Source: Acidobacteriota bacterium
Lineage (GTDB): Bacteria; Acidobacteriota; Terriglobia; Terriglobales; Acidobacteriaceae
NCBI GenBank assembly: GCA_021793405.1
Contig: JAJYSV010000026.1
Span: 1 to 52,484, forward strand
DNA: 52,484 nucleotides
Direction: 5' to 3'
Made by a program: the position numbers and the translations under genes. Under the pieces are notes generated by a model. That model ran no database searches and was not told the DNA's origin. It saw nothing but the letters and a program-made list of their open reading frames with translations. Positions 17,303 to 27,464 of the stretch are shown in pieces (the stretch's first letter is position 1; the number at the start of each line of letters is the position of its first letter).

Positions 17303-17956
17303 ATGAGAATGAGAGGAAGTTCCGTCGTGGCGCCTGAGCGCAGAAGAAGCTGTTTCCCTGCTTTGCTGGTCGGAATCCTATTGGGCGTCGTTGGCTTCGC
17401 CATCTTTGCGCGCAATTCGAAGACTGGCGTGTGGGACCATCTGGCTGCGATCATGACTGGCAGAAGCCTGTCCATCGATACCTCGCAGCCTTCCGTGGTG
17501 AATAAAATTCAGCGCTTGCAGCGGTTGGAAACGGTCACTTACTCGCTCGACAAAATCGTTGAGGGCGAGCGGCAAAGTCCAATCCTGCCAAATTTTCTGG
17601 TGGGAGATAAATTGCTGCTGGTCGTGCATGGCGCAGTCGTCGCCGGAGTTGACCTGGGCCAATTGAAAACGGACGATATCCAAGTTCATGGACGGTCGGT
17701 TCAGGTACATTTGCCACCCTCGCAGATTTTCATGACGGCGCTCGACAATTCGAAAACGCGGGTTTATTCGCGCACTACTGGTTTGCTGGTTCCGGAAGAT
17801 CCCAATCTCGAAAGCGAAGTCCGCGCCAAGGCGCAGGAGCAGATTCAGCAGGCCGCACTCGCCGACGGCATCTTGGCAACGGCCAACAAGAACGCTCAAG
17901 CCACGGTCATGTCTATGCTGCTCGGTGTAGGCTTTGAACGCGTGACTTTCGATTAG
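17303..17956 (+). CDS. DUF4230 domain-containing membrane-anchored protein
   Basis: A 217-residue protein with one N-terminal membrane helix (ALLVGILLGVVGFAIF) and a periplasmic DUF4230 domain: VVNKIQRLQRLETVTYSLDK, GDKLLLVVHGAVVAGVDL, then LPPSQIFMTALDN. Members are widespread but have no established function. It follows the mutase by 60 bases on the same strand, though a functional tie is not evident. Confidence 0.78.
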   Translation: MRMRGSSVVAPERRRSCFPALLVGILLGVVGFAIFARNSKTGVWDHLAAIMTGRSLSIDTSQPSVVNKIQRLQRLETVTYSLDKIVEGERQSPILPNFLVGDKLLLVVHGAVVAGVDLGQLKTDDIQVHGRSVQVHLPPSQIFMTALDNSKTRVYSRTTGLLVPEDPNLESEVRAKAQEQIQQAALADGILATANKNAQATVMSMLLGVGFERVTFD

Positions 17957-18184
17957 ACCGGATTTACAGTTTGTAAGGTCTTTCGTGGCGAAAAATCGCG
18001 GCGATATCCGCATCGTAAACGCTGCAAACGCCCTCCGGATTTCTCGCGGCGCTCAGAATGACTCCTTCCATTTTGATTACAGTATCTGTAGATCCGCCTT
18101 GGAGCAGATTTTCTCTAGGCGATATCGTAAGTTGATGGTTCGCGCTCGGATCGCGAGGCTTATTTTGCTACAGTCAATCTAGCG

Positions 18185-18883
18185 ATGCACACTCGGATTT
18201 TTCCTTTGGTAATTCGCCTGTTCGATTTTTTTACGATCGCCTTCAGCGCTTTGTTCCCTCTTATCAACCCCTTGGGATCGGCGATGTTGTTTCTCGGGCT
18301 TGCGGGTCCCGCGGACGAGGTGGTGTACAAGCATTTAGCCCGCAGGATCGCACTGTTTACTGTGCTGTTTTTGGTCGTGGTCGACTTGGCGGGAGCGCTG
18401 CTTCTCACGTTTTTTGGCATTTCTCTTCCCGTCGTCCAGGTTGCAGGCGGACTGGTGCTTGCCTCTATGGGTTGGAAGCTTTTAAATGAACCGGATGCGC
18501 AACCGCCCAATCCAAGTCAAGCAACAGAACCGTCCAGTTCATTGCAGACCCTCGACTCCAAAGTTTTCTATCCCTTCACCTTTCCACTGACAGCCGGTCC
18601 GGGGACGGTGGTGGTTACTCTAACCCTGGCAGCCCATGCCGAGCAGCCGACCATAATCGACAGCATTTTCAGCCAACTAGGTTTTTTCCTGGCAATTGTT
18701 GCTTTGTGTGTTCTGGTATATTTCGCCTACGGATACGCACCGACATTGGCCAGGAAGGTCTCTCAGCAGACAATCCACGGAATTCTCCGGATTATCTCGT
18801 TTATTCTGCTTGCCATCGGCGTGCAGATCTTTTGGCGGGGAGCGGCGACTTTGCTGCAGCAAGCACTCCACATCCATCCCTAA
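18185..18883 (+). CDS. MarC-family integral membrane protein
   Basis: A 232-residue polytopic protein of the MarC/UPF0056 family. Features are the family signature LFPLINPLGSAMLFLGL near residue 25, about six membrane helices, GISLPVVQVAGGLVL and the second-half motif FYPFTFPLTAGPGTVVV. The family was once linked to multiple antibiotic resistance but its transport role is unproven. A charged insert with Pro/Ser (residues about 105-125) separates the two halves. No clear ribosome site precedes the ATG. Confidence 0.85.
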   Translation: MHTRIFPLVIRLFDFFTIAFSALFPLINPLGSAMLFLGLAGPADEVVYKHLARRIALFTVLFLVVVDLAGALLLTFFGISLPVVQVAGGLVLASMGWKLLNEPDAQPPNPSQATEPSSSLQTLDSKVFYPFTFPLTAGPGTVVVTLTLAAHAEQPTIIDSIFSQLGFFLAIVALCVLVYFAYGYAPTLARKVSQQTIHGILRIISFILLAIGVQIFWRGAATLLQQALHIHP

Positions 18884-19118
18884 CCATCGCTCCCAGAATT
18901 TCCCTTAGTTTTCTATTATTTAGAAGAGAATTCCGCCTCCGCCGATGTATAAAGAACTCCTCAGGCAAAGCGGTTGCCTCGCCAGTTCGCTGTTGATTTT
19001 TGAAGCAACCTTACGTAAAATTGGACGTGGTTCATCTCTTAGCACCCTTCTGCTAAGCGGATCGCACATTCTCTCGTTGATACCGCACACATTCTCGCAG
19101 CAAAGGAATAGCGAATTC

Positions 19119-19346
19119 ATGGCAAAACGCCGCGGAAACCCAAACTGGGGCAAGCCCGAACCGATCGGTCCGGTTGTGCCTACGGTTACTTCGTTTGAAC
19201 AGGTTGTCAAGGAATATAAGCTGACCCCCGACCAGTACATTCGGTCCACTCGCTTACGGGAATGGGCACGCCGGAACAAAAACTCGAAGTACATTCCGGA
19301 AGCACTTCTTGAAGCGTGGGGTTTTGAGATCGAATCGTCGCTGTAA
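19119..19346 (+). CDS. Small basic protein, unknown function
   Basis: A 75-residue soluble protein starting MAKRRGNPNWGKPEP, with a helical C-terminal half (SFEQVVKEYKLTPDQYIRS, EWARRNKNSKYIPEALLEAW). ATG 19119 is chosen because AAGGA lies eleven bases upstream; the frame extends back to 18945. A hairpin terminator follows directly. I do not recognise a named family. Confidence 0.65.
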   Translation: MAKRRGNPNWGKPEPIGPVVPTVTSFEQVVKEYKLTPDQYIRSTRLREWARRNKNSKYIPEALLEAWGFEIESSL

Positions 19347-19368
19347 AACACGATTTTCTCAGAGAGAG

Positions 19369-19398
19369 ATGCCACCTCAATCGGGTGGCATTTCTTTT
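19369..19398 (+). terminator. Rho-independent terminator
   Basis: ATGCCACC (19369-19376) and GGTGGCAT (19384-19391) form a perfect 8-bp stem with a 7-base loop, followed by TTCTTTTG. It closes the small gene ending at 19346 and lies about 45 bases before ribBA. Confidence 0.85.
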
Positions 19399-19442
19399 GT
19401 CCGCAAGACTATGTCACAAGGAGTGCCGGTACAATCAATGCA

Positions 19443-20615
19443 ATGACCGCGCCGAGCCCATTTGTCGATGTTCCGACCGCATTGGAAGAGATACGGACAG
19501 GCCGCATGATCGTCGTGGTGGATGACGAAAACCGCGAGAATGAGGGCGATTTGACTCTGGCGGCGGAATTTGTGACGCCAGAAGCCATTAATTTCATGGC
19601 GCGCTTTGGGCGAGGACTTATCTGTCTGGCGCTCACGGAAGACCGCGCCGACCATCTCCGTCTGCGTCCAATGACAGAGGAGAACACCTCGCGCTTCGGC
19701 ACCGCCTTCACGGAGAGCATCGAGGCGCGGGAAGGCGTGACAACGGGAATCTCCGCGCATGATCGCGCCCATACCATCCGGGTGGCCATCGATCCTAAAT
19801 CCGGCGCGGCGGATCTGGCGCGGCCAGGACACGTATTTCCGCTGCGGGCGCGCCGTGGTGGAGTCCTCGTGCGCGCCGGTCAAACCGAGGCATCTGTCGA
19901 TCTGGCAAGGTTGGCCGGGCTTGTTCCTGCTGGGGTCATTTGCGAAATCATGAAGGACGACGGGACGATGGCGCGAGTGCCGGACCTGATTCATTTCTGC
20001 GAAGAACATGGCATCAAGCTGTTGACCGTTGCAGAAGTGATCCGCTATCGGTTGCAGCATGAGCGCAACATCTATCGTGTCGCTGAATCCATGCTGCCGA
20101 CTCCGTTCGGGGATTTCCGCATGATCGCCTATGAGAGCGAAGTGGATGGCGGAGAAAGCCACGTTGCTCTGGTGCTTGGGGATGTGGCGCAAAGTGAATC
20201 ACCGGTGTTGGTGCGCGTACATACGCATTGCCTGGCCGGAGATGTATTCGGCACCCCGCTGTGCGATTGCCAGCCGGTCGTGCGTCGTTCCTTGCAGATG
20301 ATTGCCGAAGCGGGATGCGGCGCGCTGATCTATCTGCATAACAACACGAAAGGTTTTGGGATCGATAGCAAGGGTCCCGAGGCGCGGCTGGTCTTTCATC
20401 ACGATATACGCGCGCATGAGCGCAGTGAAGACCGCCAGTATCGTATTTTGCGCCAGGTCGGATTGGGCGGCCAGATTCTGTCGGACCTGAAGATCCGCAA
20501 GATTCGTCTGCTGACGAATACTCCCACGCACGTTCCTGCGCTACAGGGCTTCAACGTCGAAATTGTCGAACAGGTCCCAGTCCCGATCGAGCATGCGCAT
20601 TTACAACCTCGCTAG
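19443..20615 (+). CDS. ribBA: RibBA: DHBP synthase with a degenerate GTP cyclohydrolase II domain
   Basis: A 390-residue riboflavin protein. Residues 1-205 are 3,4-dihydroxy-2-butanone-4-phosphate synthase: [48 protein letters not shown]. Gln147 (GQTEA) stands where E. coli RibB has the metal-binding His; I recall Gln in other RibBA proteins, so this may not inactivate it. Residues 206-390 are the cyclohydrolase II half. Its zinc cysteines remain (Cys263, Cys274, Cys276 in [14 protein letters not shown]), but the catalytic EGRGIGL is NTKGFGI (301-307) and TNNPKK is TNTPTH (358-363). The second half is therefore probably inactive for GTP, and the complete RibA at 26735-27400 would supply that step. 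No FMN riboswitch is seen upstream. Confidence 0.88.
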   Translation: MTAPSPFVDVPTALEEIRTGRMIVVVDDENRENEGDLTLAAEFVTPEAINFMARFGRGLICLALTEDRADHLRLRPMTEENTSRFGTAFTESIEAREGVTTGISAHDRAHTIRVAIDPKSGAADLARPGHVFPLRARRGGVLVRAGQTEASVDLARLAGLVPAGVICEIMKDDGTMARVPDLIHFCEEHGIKLLTVAEVIRYRLQHERNIYRVAESMLPTPFGDFRMIAYESEVDGGESHVALVLGDVAQSESPVLVRVHTHCLAGDVFGTPLCDCQPVVRRSLQMIAEAGCGALIYLHNNTKGFGIDSKGPEARLVFHHDIRAHERSEDRQYRILRQVGLGGQILSDLKIRKIRLLTNTPTHVPALQGFNVEIVEQVPVPIEHAHLQPR

Positions 20616-20658
20616 AATTTTGTCATTCTCTTGAGCGATGTGCGCGGCTTTCGGTGTT

Positions 20659-21294
20659 CTACGCCATGACTGGCGGCAACTGGCTGGCCCAGCCCTCTCG
20701 TTCGAGGTCTGCCTGCAGGGTTTGTGGATTGTGGAATACGAGAGCATGCAATCCCACCTGGCGCGCCCCTTCCACATTTTCTACCTTATCGTCGAGGAAG
20801 AGCGCTTCTTCGGGTCGGACGCCCAGTTTTTCGAGAGTATGTTGATAGATGGCCGTGTGGGGTTTGACCAGGTTCAATTCACAGGACCAAGTGAGATGAT
20901 GAAATTCGTCGAGCCAGCGAAAGTTCTTTCGCATATGTGCCAGCAGTTCCTCACCCATATTCGACAGGATGGCGGTCTTCATCCCGGAAGCCTGAACGCG
21001 ACCCGCCCACGCCAGCATGATTGGATCGACACTGGCCCACATCCGAACGTCGTGCTCGATCAGAGCGTCGATTCGCTCCGGCGCCAACGCTATGCCGGTG
21101 TCGCTCGCGAAGGTCTGCCAATAGGTGCGGCCATTCAACGTGCCGCGGTCGTAATCCACGCGATATTTCCAGTAATGCGCGTCGAAGATCTCCGGGGAAA
21201 GTCCGGAGATATCGATCAGATGCGCGCGGGCGGCCGGCTCCGGAGGACCGGAAAGCACAAGGCCGTAGTCGAAGATGATCGCGCGCAGAGGCAT
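20659..21294 (-). CDS. HAD-superfamily hydrolase
   Basis: A 211-residue haloacid-dehalogenase-type protein, probably a phosphatase. Motif I is IIFDYGLVLSG with Asp9 as the likely nucleophile; the second motif-I Asp is absent, as in several YihX-like members. Motif II is AILSNMG, motif III centres on LVKPHTAIYQ, and motif IV is EALFLDDKVENVEGA. A helical cap domain lies between residues 15 and 95. It lies downstream of tpiA on the same strand, 128 bases away, and converges with ribBA. Substrate unknown; a sugar phosphate is possible from the context. Confidence 0.82.
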   Translation of the reverse strand: MPLRAIIFDYGLVLSGPPEPAARAHLIDISGLSPEIFDAHYWKYRVDYDRGTLNGRTYWQTFASDTGIALAPERIDALIEHDVRMWASVDPIMLAWAGRVQASGMKTAILSNMGEELLAHMRKNFRWLDEFHHLTWSCELNLVKPHTAIYQHTLEKLGVRPEEALFLDDKVENVEGARQVGLHALVFHNPQTLQADLEREGWASQLPPVMA

Positions 21295-21422
21295 CGAGGT
21301 TCATTCCCTGGAGTAAAAATCAGCTTGCGGTTTGCAAATTGAAGCGAGCCGGCCACTACTTCCGCCTGAAATGGTGCAGTAGCTCGCCTTCTAAAGAATA
21401 CATGCCGAGAAAAATGCTCGAT

Positions 21423-22178
21423 TTAGTAGAGAACGATCTTGGAAAAGGATTGCGGGTCAAGGCTGGCGCCGCCTACCAAGGCTCCGTCGATCTCCGGCTG
21501 GTTTAGCAGCGAAGTCGCGTTGGCCGGCTTGACGCTGCCGCCGTATAGAATGCGCATTTTATCGGCCACTTCGCGACCCAACGAAATCGCAACTTGCTCG
21601 CGAACGATTCGATGCGCTTCTGCCGCAATCTCTGGCGTGGCCGTTTTGCCTGTACCGATGGCCCACACCGGTTCATATGCAATCACGATGGATCCAGCGT
21701 GTTCCGGCGCTATGCCAGTCAGAGCCTCCGCGGTTTGCCTTACCAGGACATCTGCGGTTTTGCCGCTTTCGCGCTGGGCCAACAACTCGCCAACGCAGAC
21801 GATAGGAATGAGTTTGTGTTTGAGCGCTGCATGAAGTCTCTTATTGACAGTTTCGTCCGTTTCGCCGAAAAACTGACGCCGCTCGGAATGGCCGAGGACG
21901 ACATGGGTACAGCCGGCGGCAACCAGCATGGGAGCGGAAATCTCTCCCGTGAAAGCGCCTTCTTCTTTCCAATACATGTTCTGTCCGCCGACGTGGACAT
22001 TGCTGCCATGTACCGCCGCAACAACAGAAGCGATATCGACGAATGGGGGACAGAGGACGATCTCGTCACGAGTGTGGCTGTGAACCAGAGGCAGAAATGC
22101 TGCAACAAAATCTTTTGCCTGCGCCGGAGTTTTATACATCTTCCAGTTGGCTGCAATCAAAGGTTTGCGAGTGCTCAC
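21423..22178 (-). CDS. tpiA: Triosephosphate isomerase
   Basis: Interconverts dihydroxyacetone phosphate and glyceraldehyde-3-phosphate. The 251 residues show the active-site Lys in ANWKMYKT, the catalytic His in [13 protein letters not shown], the catalytic Glu in [14 protein letters not shown], and the phosphate loop [11 protein letters not shown]. Length is normal. Its ATG overlaps the pgk stop by four bases (22175-22178), so translation is coupled. It belongs to the gap-ridA-pgk-tpiA cluster. Confidence 0.96.
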   Translation of the reverse strand: MSTRKPLIAANWKMYKTPAQAKDFVAAFLPLVHSHTRDEIVLCPPFVDIASVVAAVHGSNVHVGGQNMYWKEEGAFTGEISAPMLVAAGCTHVVLGHSERRQFFGETDETVNKRLHAALKHKLIPIVCVGELLAQRESGKTADVLVRQTAEALTGIAPEHAGSIVIAYEPVWAIGTGKTATPEIAAEAHRIVREQVAISLGREVADKMRILYGGSVKPANATSLLNQPEIDGALVGGASLDPQSFSKIVLY

Positions 22179-23395
22179 GCGGTCTTCTCCGTCAGGGCTT
22201 CGACGCCCGGTAATTTCTTGCCTTCAAGGAATTCCAGCGACGCGCCACCGCCGGTAGAAATGTGAGTGATTTTATCGGCCAATCCGGCTTTACCGATCGC
22301 GGCAACAGAATCTCCGCCGCCGACGATTGAAATCGCCGAAGGATTGTCCGCGACGGCCTGCGCAACCTGCATGGTGCCATGCGCGAAGGCGGGCATCTCA
22401 AAGACTCCCATGGGGCCATTCCACACGATGGTGCGGGCGCGAGAGATTTCGTCCACAAACAGGTCGATGGTTGCTGGGCCGATATCGAGCGCCATCCAAT
22501 CGGCGGGGAAAGATTTGTCGCCGGAGAATATCTGCGTGTGCGCGTCGGCGGCAAATTTATCTGCCAGGATGTGATCGACCGGGAGCAAGAAACGCACTCC
22601 ACGCTTGGTCGCGGCTTCCATGGCTTGGCGTGCCACATCGAGTTTGTCGGCCTCCAGCAAAGATTTGCCGACGTCCTGCCCTTTGGCCTTGAGAAATGTA
22701 TACGCCATGCCGCCGCCGATCAGCAGAGCGTCGACTTTGTCGAGCAGATTCTGGATTACCTCAATCTTGTCGGAGACCTTGGCACCCCCCAGAATGGCGA
22801 CAAACGGCTTGTCGGGGCCGCTGAGCGCCTTACCGAGATAGTTCAGCTCCTTTTCCATCAGCAAACCGGCGGCGGATTGCGTGACGAAATGCGTAATGCC
22901 TTCGGTAGAGGCATGGGCGCGGTGGGCGCTGCCGAAGGCGTCATTGACGTATACGTCGCAAAGTTTCGCGAGCTGTTTCGCGAAGACAGGATCGTTCTTT
23001 TCTTCTTCCGCATGAAAGCGAAGATTTTCCAGCAGCAGCACCTGCCCGGATTCCAACATACGCACCATTTCTTTTGCGGTCTCGCCTACGCAGTCCGGCG
23101 AAAAGCCAACATTGACCGACTGACCCAGGCTGTGACCCAGGAGTTGCCGCAGGCGATCGACAACCGGGCGCAGGCTCATCTGGGGGTTGGGCTTGCCCTT
23201 GGGTCGACCCAGATGCGATGCGAGAATGACCTTGGCGCGGTGGCGGAGGGCGTATTCCAGGGTAGGGAGCGTCTCGCGGATGCGCGTATCATCCATGATC
23301 TGGGTTCCATCTTCAGAGAGAGGGACGTTAAAGTCCACGCGGATCAAAACATGCTTATGTTCCAGGGATACATCGCGAATCGATAGCTTTGCCAT
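22175..23395 (-). CDS. pgk: Phosphoglycerate kinase
   Basis: ATP-forming step of lower glycolysis. The 406 residues carry the N-terminal substrate signature [73 protein letters not shown] and the nucleotide-site stretch [14 protein letters not shown] near the C-terminus. All motifs are intact. The gene overlaps tpiA by four bases and starts 21 bases after the ridA stop. Confidence 0.96.
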   Translation of the reverse strand: MAKLSIRDVSLEHKHVLIRVDFNVPLSEDGTQIMDDTRIRETLPTLEYALRHRAKVILASHLGRPKGKPNPQMSLRPVVDRLRQLLGHSLGQSVNVGFSPDCVGETAKEMVRMLESGQVLLLENLRFHAEEEKNDPVFAKQLAKLCDVYVNDAFGSAHRAHASTEGITHFVTQSAAGLLMEKELNYLGKALSGPDKPFVAILGGAKVSDKIEVIQNLLDKVDALLIGGGMAYTFLKAKGQDVGKSLLEADKLDVARQAMEAATKRGVRFLLPVDHILADKFAADAHTQIFSGDKSFPADWMALDIGPATIDLFVDEISRARTIVWNGPMGVFEMPAFAHGTMQVAQAVADNPSAISIVGGGDSVAAIGKAGLADKITHISTGGGASLEFLEGKKLPGVEALTEKTA

Positions 23396-23416
23396 ACGTA
23401 CGCTCGCTTATTTTTC

Positions 23417-23788
23417 TTAGTTGGGAAGAATCGCTTCCGCTTCGATTTCTATACGCCACGCCGGATTCAGCAGTTTGGCAACAACGATCATCGTAGCAGC
23501 CGGGCGGACGGTGCCGAAGTACTCGCCGTGGACGTGGCCAATCGCTTCCCAGTCCTCGACGTGGGTCAGATACATGCGGGTTCGCACCACATCTTCCAGC
23601 TTCGCTCCTGCCTGGGCAAGGATGTTCTGGATGATGTCCAGGACGTGGCGCGTCTGGGCGGCGGCATCTGCTTGCTCCGCGCCCACTGGACCAGTACCGG
23701 ACACATGGACCGTGTTACCGATACGCACGGCGCGTGAAAACCCGATGATGGGTTCGTACGGGGATGTGCCGGCGATATTCTGTCGCAT
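23417..23788 (-). CDS. RidA-superfamily protein lacking the deaminase arginine
   Basis: A 123-residue Rid/YjgF-fold protein with VSGTGPVG, LEDVVRTRMYLTHVEDW and the C-terminal IEIEAEAIL. In true RidA the motif near residue 105 is PARS, whose Arg binds the imine substrate; here it reads PAATM, so 2-aminoacrylate deaminase activity is doubtful and one of the other Rid subgroups is more likely. It sits between gap and pgk, 97 bases after gap, within the glycolytic cluster. Confidence 0.8.
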   Translation of the reverse strand: MRQNIAGTSPYEPIIGFSRAVRIGNTVHVSGTGPVGAEQADAAAQTRHVLDIIQNILAQAGAKLEDVVRTRMYLTHVEDWEAIGHVHGEYFGTVRPAATMIVVAKLLNPAWRIEIEAEAILPN

Positions 23789-23885
23789 GATGCTACTCCC
23801 ATAGATGGAATTTACAGGATCTCCCGAAGGGCCACGGCATGGTCCCGCAGTCCTTCGGAAATCTCTCGCCAGCGGGGGAATCGCG

Positions 23886-25034
<1,149 letters not shown>

Positions 25035-25139
25035 TCAGGCGTCGAAGAGCTTGTAACGCGCTTCGCACCGGACGTGGATTTGGCAAGGGAATGAGTCGCC
25101 AGTTTGCAGCGTATGCAGTCAATGTGTTACAAGCGCATC

Positions 25140-26066
25140 ATGCGCGATTGGGTGCGCGAAAAACTAATGAGACGTCGTAAGAAGCCGGTGACGAACAATT
25201 CCGAGTCCACCGGAAAGATTGGTCACGAGATTCCGCAGGACCAGCCAACGCCTTTGCAACCGTCCTATCCTCAATCGCCCGCACATGAGGATGGGACGCA
25301 GGTCCAAGCTCGAACCGAACCCGCCGAGCAACACTCCAATGACAACGCGGGCACGGCGGTGCAGTCCTCCGATCGCAACGCGAAGCAGTCGGTCAGGCAG
25401 TGGCGAAACCGGCACGGCAATCGCTCCGAAGACCAAACCAGCGGTGGTGGAGAGACCAAGCCGGAAAGCCCCGGAAAGGCTGCCGCCGCGGCTTCGACTG
25501 GGGAACCGAGCCTGGTAGTGGAGACGCAGCCGGAGTCTCTGGGACAGCCTCCCGCTGAACTGCAGGCGTCCAAATCGCCGAAAGGGTATGTTGTGCTAGC
25601 GATTGGATTGCCCGGATCGGGCAAGACTACCTGGTTCAAGCGTCGCGGGGTCACGCCGCTGTCGAGCGACATGCTGCGCAGCATTCTGTTCGACGACATC
25701 ACCGAGCAGCGATATCAGGGGCTGGTGTTTTCGACGTTGCGTTCGCTGCTGCGTGCCCGGCTGATCGCGAAGATGCCGTGGAACTATGTGGATGCGACGA
25801 ATCTGTCGCCCCATGAGAGGCGACAGTGGATCAAAATGGCGAGGAGCTTCGGATATGAAGTCCATGCCGTCTTTTTCGACGTTCCGTTCGAGGTCTGCAT
25901 GGAACGAAACCAGCGCCGCGACTATGTTGTGAACGAAGCGGCGATGCGCGGCATGGCAGAGCGACTGCGTCCGCCTTCGTTCAAAGAAGGTTTCCATAAA
26001 ATTACCGTCGTTCGCGTGAAAAACGATCCGGGAACGCCGGTGGAAGCCTTCCATCCGCAGGGATGA
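25140..26066 (+). CDS. P-loop polynucleotide/zeta-type kinase with long disordered N-terminus
   Basis: About 308 residues. The first 145 are low-complexity, rich in Gln, Glu, Pro, Ser and Thr and probably disordered. The remainder is an AAA_33-type kinase domain with Walker A GLPGSGKTT at 156-164, a following Asp in SSDMLRS, WNYVDATNLSPHERRQW and the lid-type Arg segment CMERNQRRDY. This resembles the 5'-kinase domain of Pnkp and related small-molecule or RNA kinases. The start could be ATG 25104, 25140 or 25167; none has a strong ribosome site. It is divergent from gap. Substrate unknown. Confidence 0.75.
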   Translation: MRDWVREKLMRRRKKPVTNNSESTGKIGHEIPQDQPTPLQPSYPQSPAHEDGTQVQARTEPAEQHSNDNAGTAVQSSDRNAKQSVRQWRNRHGNRSEDQTSGGGETKPESPGKAAAAASTGEPSLVVETQPESLGQPPAELQASKSPKGYVVLAIGLPGSGKTTWFKRRGVTPLSSDMLRSILFDDITEQRYQGLVFSTLRSLLRARLIAKMPWNYVDATNLSPHERRQWIKMARSFGYEVHAVFFDVPFEVCMERNQRRDYVVNEAAMRGMAERLRPPSFKEGFHKITVVRVKNDPGTPVEAFHPQG

Positions 26067-26081
26067 AATGCAGGGAATTGC

Positions 26082-26120
26082 CGAGGAGGGCGCAAGAAGG
26101 GCGGCCCTCCTCGCTTTCGA
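26082..26120 (+). terminator. Hairpin terminator-like structure
   Basis: CGAGGAGGGC (26082-26091) and GCCCTCCTCG (26104-26113) form a perfect 10-bp stem with a 12-base loop, followed by a weak CTTTC tail. It lies 15 bases after the kinase stop and probably ends its transcript. Confidence 0.7.
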
Positions 26121-26204
26121 TCGCCGTGCCGCGACTGCTTGCAGCCATCCTCCGTCTTACATTCCAATGAGGCCGGACAAGCCATTTGCCCGCGTTGAAA
26201 ATCT

Positions 26205-26738
26205 ATGCCGCAAATAAAACCTGGCCCCATATCTGAACCATGGCTGCGTGGCACACTGGCCGAACTGTCGGCGGAACAGCGAGCTGTCCTGCACGCTCTT
26301 GAACTGGCGAAAGAAGATATCGAGCGCTGGTGTGGAGATTTGAGCGAAGATGAACTGCACTCCAGTCCTTATGGGCTGCCACCAATGGCATTTCATGTGC
26401 GCCACATCGCGGGCAGCCTGGACCGTTTGCTGACATATGCCGAGGAAAATCTTCTGAGCGATGAGCAGATGCGACAGCTCGCAGCAGAGCGAAACGCAGA
26501 GGGCAGCAAAGAGAAAATCCTCGCGGAGTTTGAGCGAGGAATACGCGCTGCCGAACGGCGGATTCGCTCCATCGACGTAGCGCGCTGGTCAGAACCGCGA
26601 ACGGTGGGCCGCAAGAAGCTGCCGACGACGGTGGCCGGGCTGCTGATTCACGGTGCGGATCACACCCAGCGCCACGTCGGCCAGGCAATCACGACAGCCA
26701 AAGTATTGCTTGGTCTAAGAGACCATCCCTCGGATTAA
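26205..26738 (+). CDS. DinB-family (DinB_2) putative metal-dependent protein
   Basis: A 177-residue four-helix-bundle protein. The three metal-ligand histidines of the DinB/YfiT fold can be placed in AFHVRHIAGSLDR and in LLIHGADHTQRHVGQ. Members include thiol-dependent transferases such as bacillithiol S-transferases; a bshA gene nearby (28790-29932) makes that worth noting, but the substrate is not evident. It converges with ribA and overlaps its end by four bases. Confidence 0.82.
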   Translation: MPQIKPGPISEPWLRGTLAELSAEQRAVLHALELAKEDIERWCGDLSEDELHSSPYGLPPMAFHVRHIAGSLDRLLTYAEENLLSDEQMRQLAAERNAEGSKEKILAEFERGIRAAERRIRSIDVARWSEPRTVGRKKLPTTVAGLLIHGADHTQRHVGQAITTAKVLLGLRDHPSD

Positions 26739-27400
26739 GAGTTCACCGAATCTCCTGCTTCGGTGATGTGGCCCATCTTGTCGCGCTTAACCTGAAGATA
26801 TTTCTCAAAACTTTCCTGGGATTCAACGGCGGACGAGATTCTCTCGATGACACGAATGCCCGCCGACTCCAGAGCCGCAACCTTTTCAGGATTGTTCGTC
26901 ATCAGCCGGACTTCCTTGATTCCCATGAGCTTGAGAACTTCGGCGGGAAGCTCGAAGGCGCGGCAATCCGCCTTGAAACCCAATTCCTCATTGGCCTCGA
27001 CCGTGTCGAGGCCCTTGTCCTGCAGGGCGTACGCCTGGAGCTTGGGCATCAGGCCGATGCCGCGGCCTTCCTGCTCTTCGTACAGCAGGATGCCCGCGCC
27101 GGCATCGGCGATGGTGCGCAATGCCAATTCGAGTTGAAGACGGCAGTCGCAACGCAGGGAACCGAAGACATCCCCGGTTAAACATTGCGAATGGATGCGG
27201 ACAATCGGCGGCGCGCTGGAAACATCCCCCATGATGAGCGCCACCATTTCCTCCACCATTTCATTCTGTGAGGGATTCGATTCACAGCCAGGTTCGGGAG
27301 CCCGCTCCGGGCGCGTCCCTACAAAGCCGAAGATGCGGAAATGGCCCCACCGCGTAGGGAAGTCGGCTTCTGCAGCTTTGCGTACACTTTCAAATGGCAT
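26735..27400 (-). CDS. ribA: GTP cyclohydrolase II (stand-alone)
   Basis: First step of riboflavin synthesis from GTP. The 221-residue protein has all family features: zinc cysteines Cys73, Cys84 and Cys86 in CLTGDVFGSLRCDC, the catalytic EGRGIGL with Arg113, the ALQDKGLDTVEAN stretch, and RLMTNNPEKV with Lys173. Contrast this with the altered half of RibBA at 19443-20615. ATG 27400 is chosen by alignment with the family; the frame stays open to 27832 but that part overlaps the divergent kinase gene. A Gly/Pro/Glu insert at residues 27-48 is unusual. Confidence 0.92.
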   Translation of the reverse strand: MPFESVRKAAEADFPTRWGHFRIFGFVGTRPERAPEPGCESNPSQNEMVEEMVALIMGDVSSAPPIVRIHSQCLTGDVFGSLRCDCRLQLELALRTIADAGAGILLYEEQEGRGIGLMPKLQAYALQDKGLDTVEANEELGFKADCRAFELPAEVLKLMGIKEVRLMTNNPEKVAALESAGIRVIERISSAVESQESFEKYLQVKRDKMGHITEAGDSVNS

Positions 27401-27464
27401 ATTTCGATTATAGGACTCGCATTCTTCCCTACGCTTCGTCGCGCGAGCGGAGTAAAGTGAAACC

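Noticed and set aside
19399-19442. FMN riboswitch upstream of ribBA
   Set aside because: Only about 45 bases lie between the terminator and ATG, too short, and none of the conserved FMN-element sequences is seen.
22379-23386. 335-residue plus-strand frame
   Set aside because: It lies wholly opposite pgk, whose protein is unmistakable; the translation has no family features.
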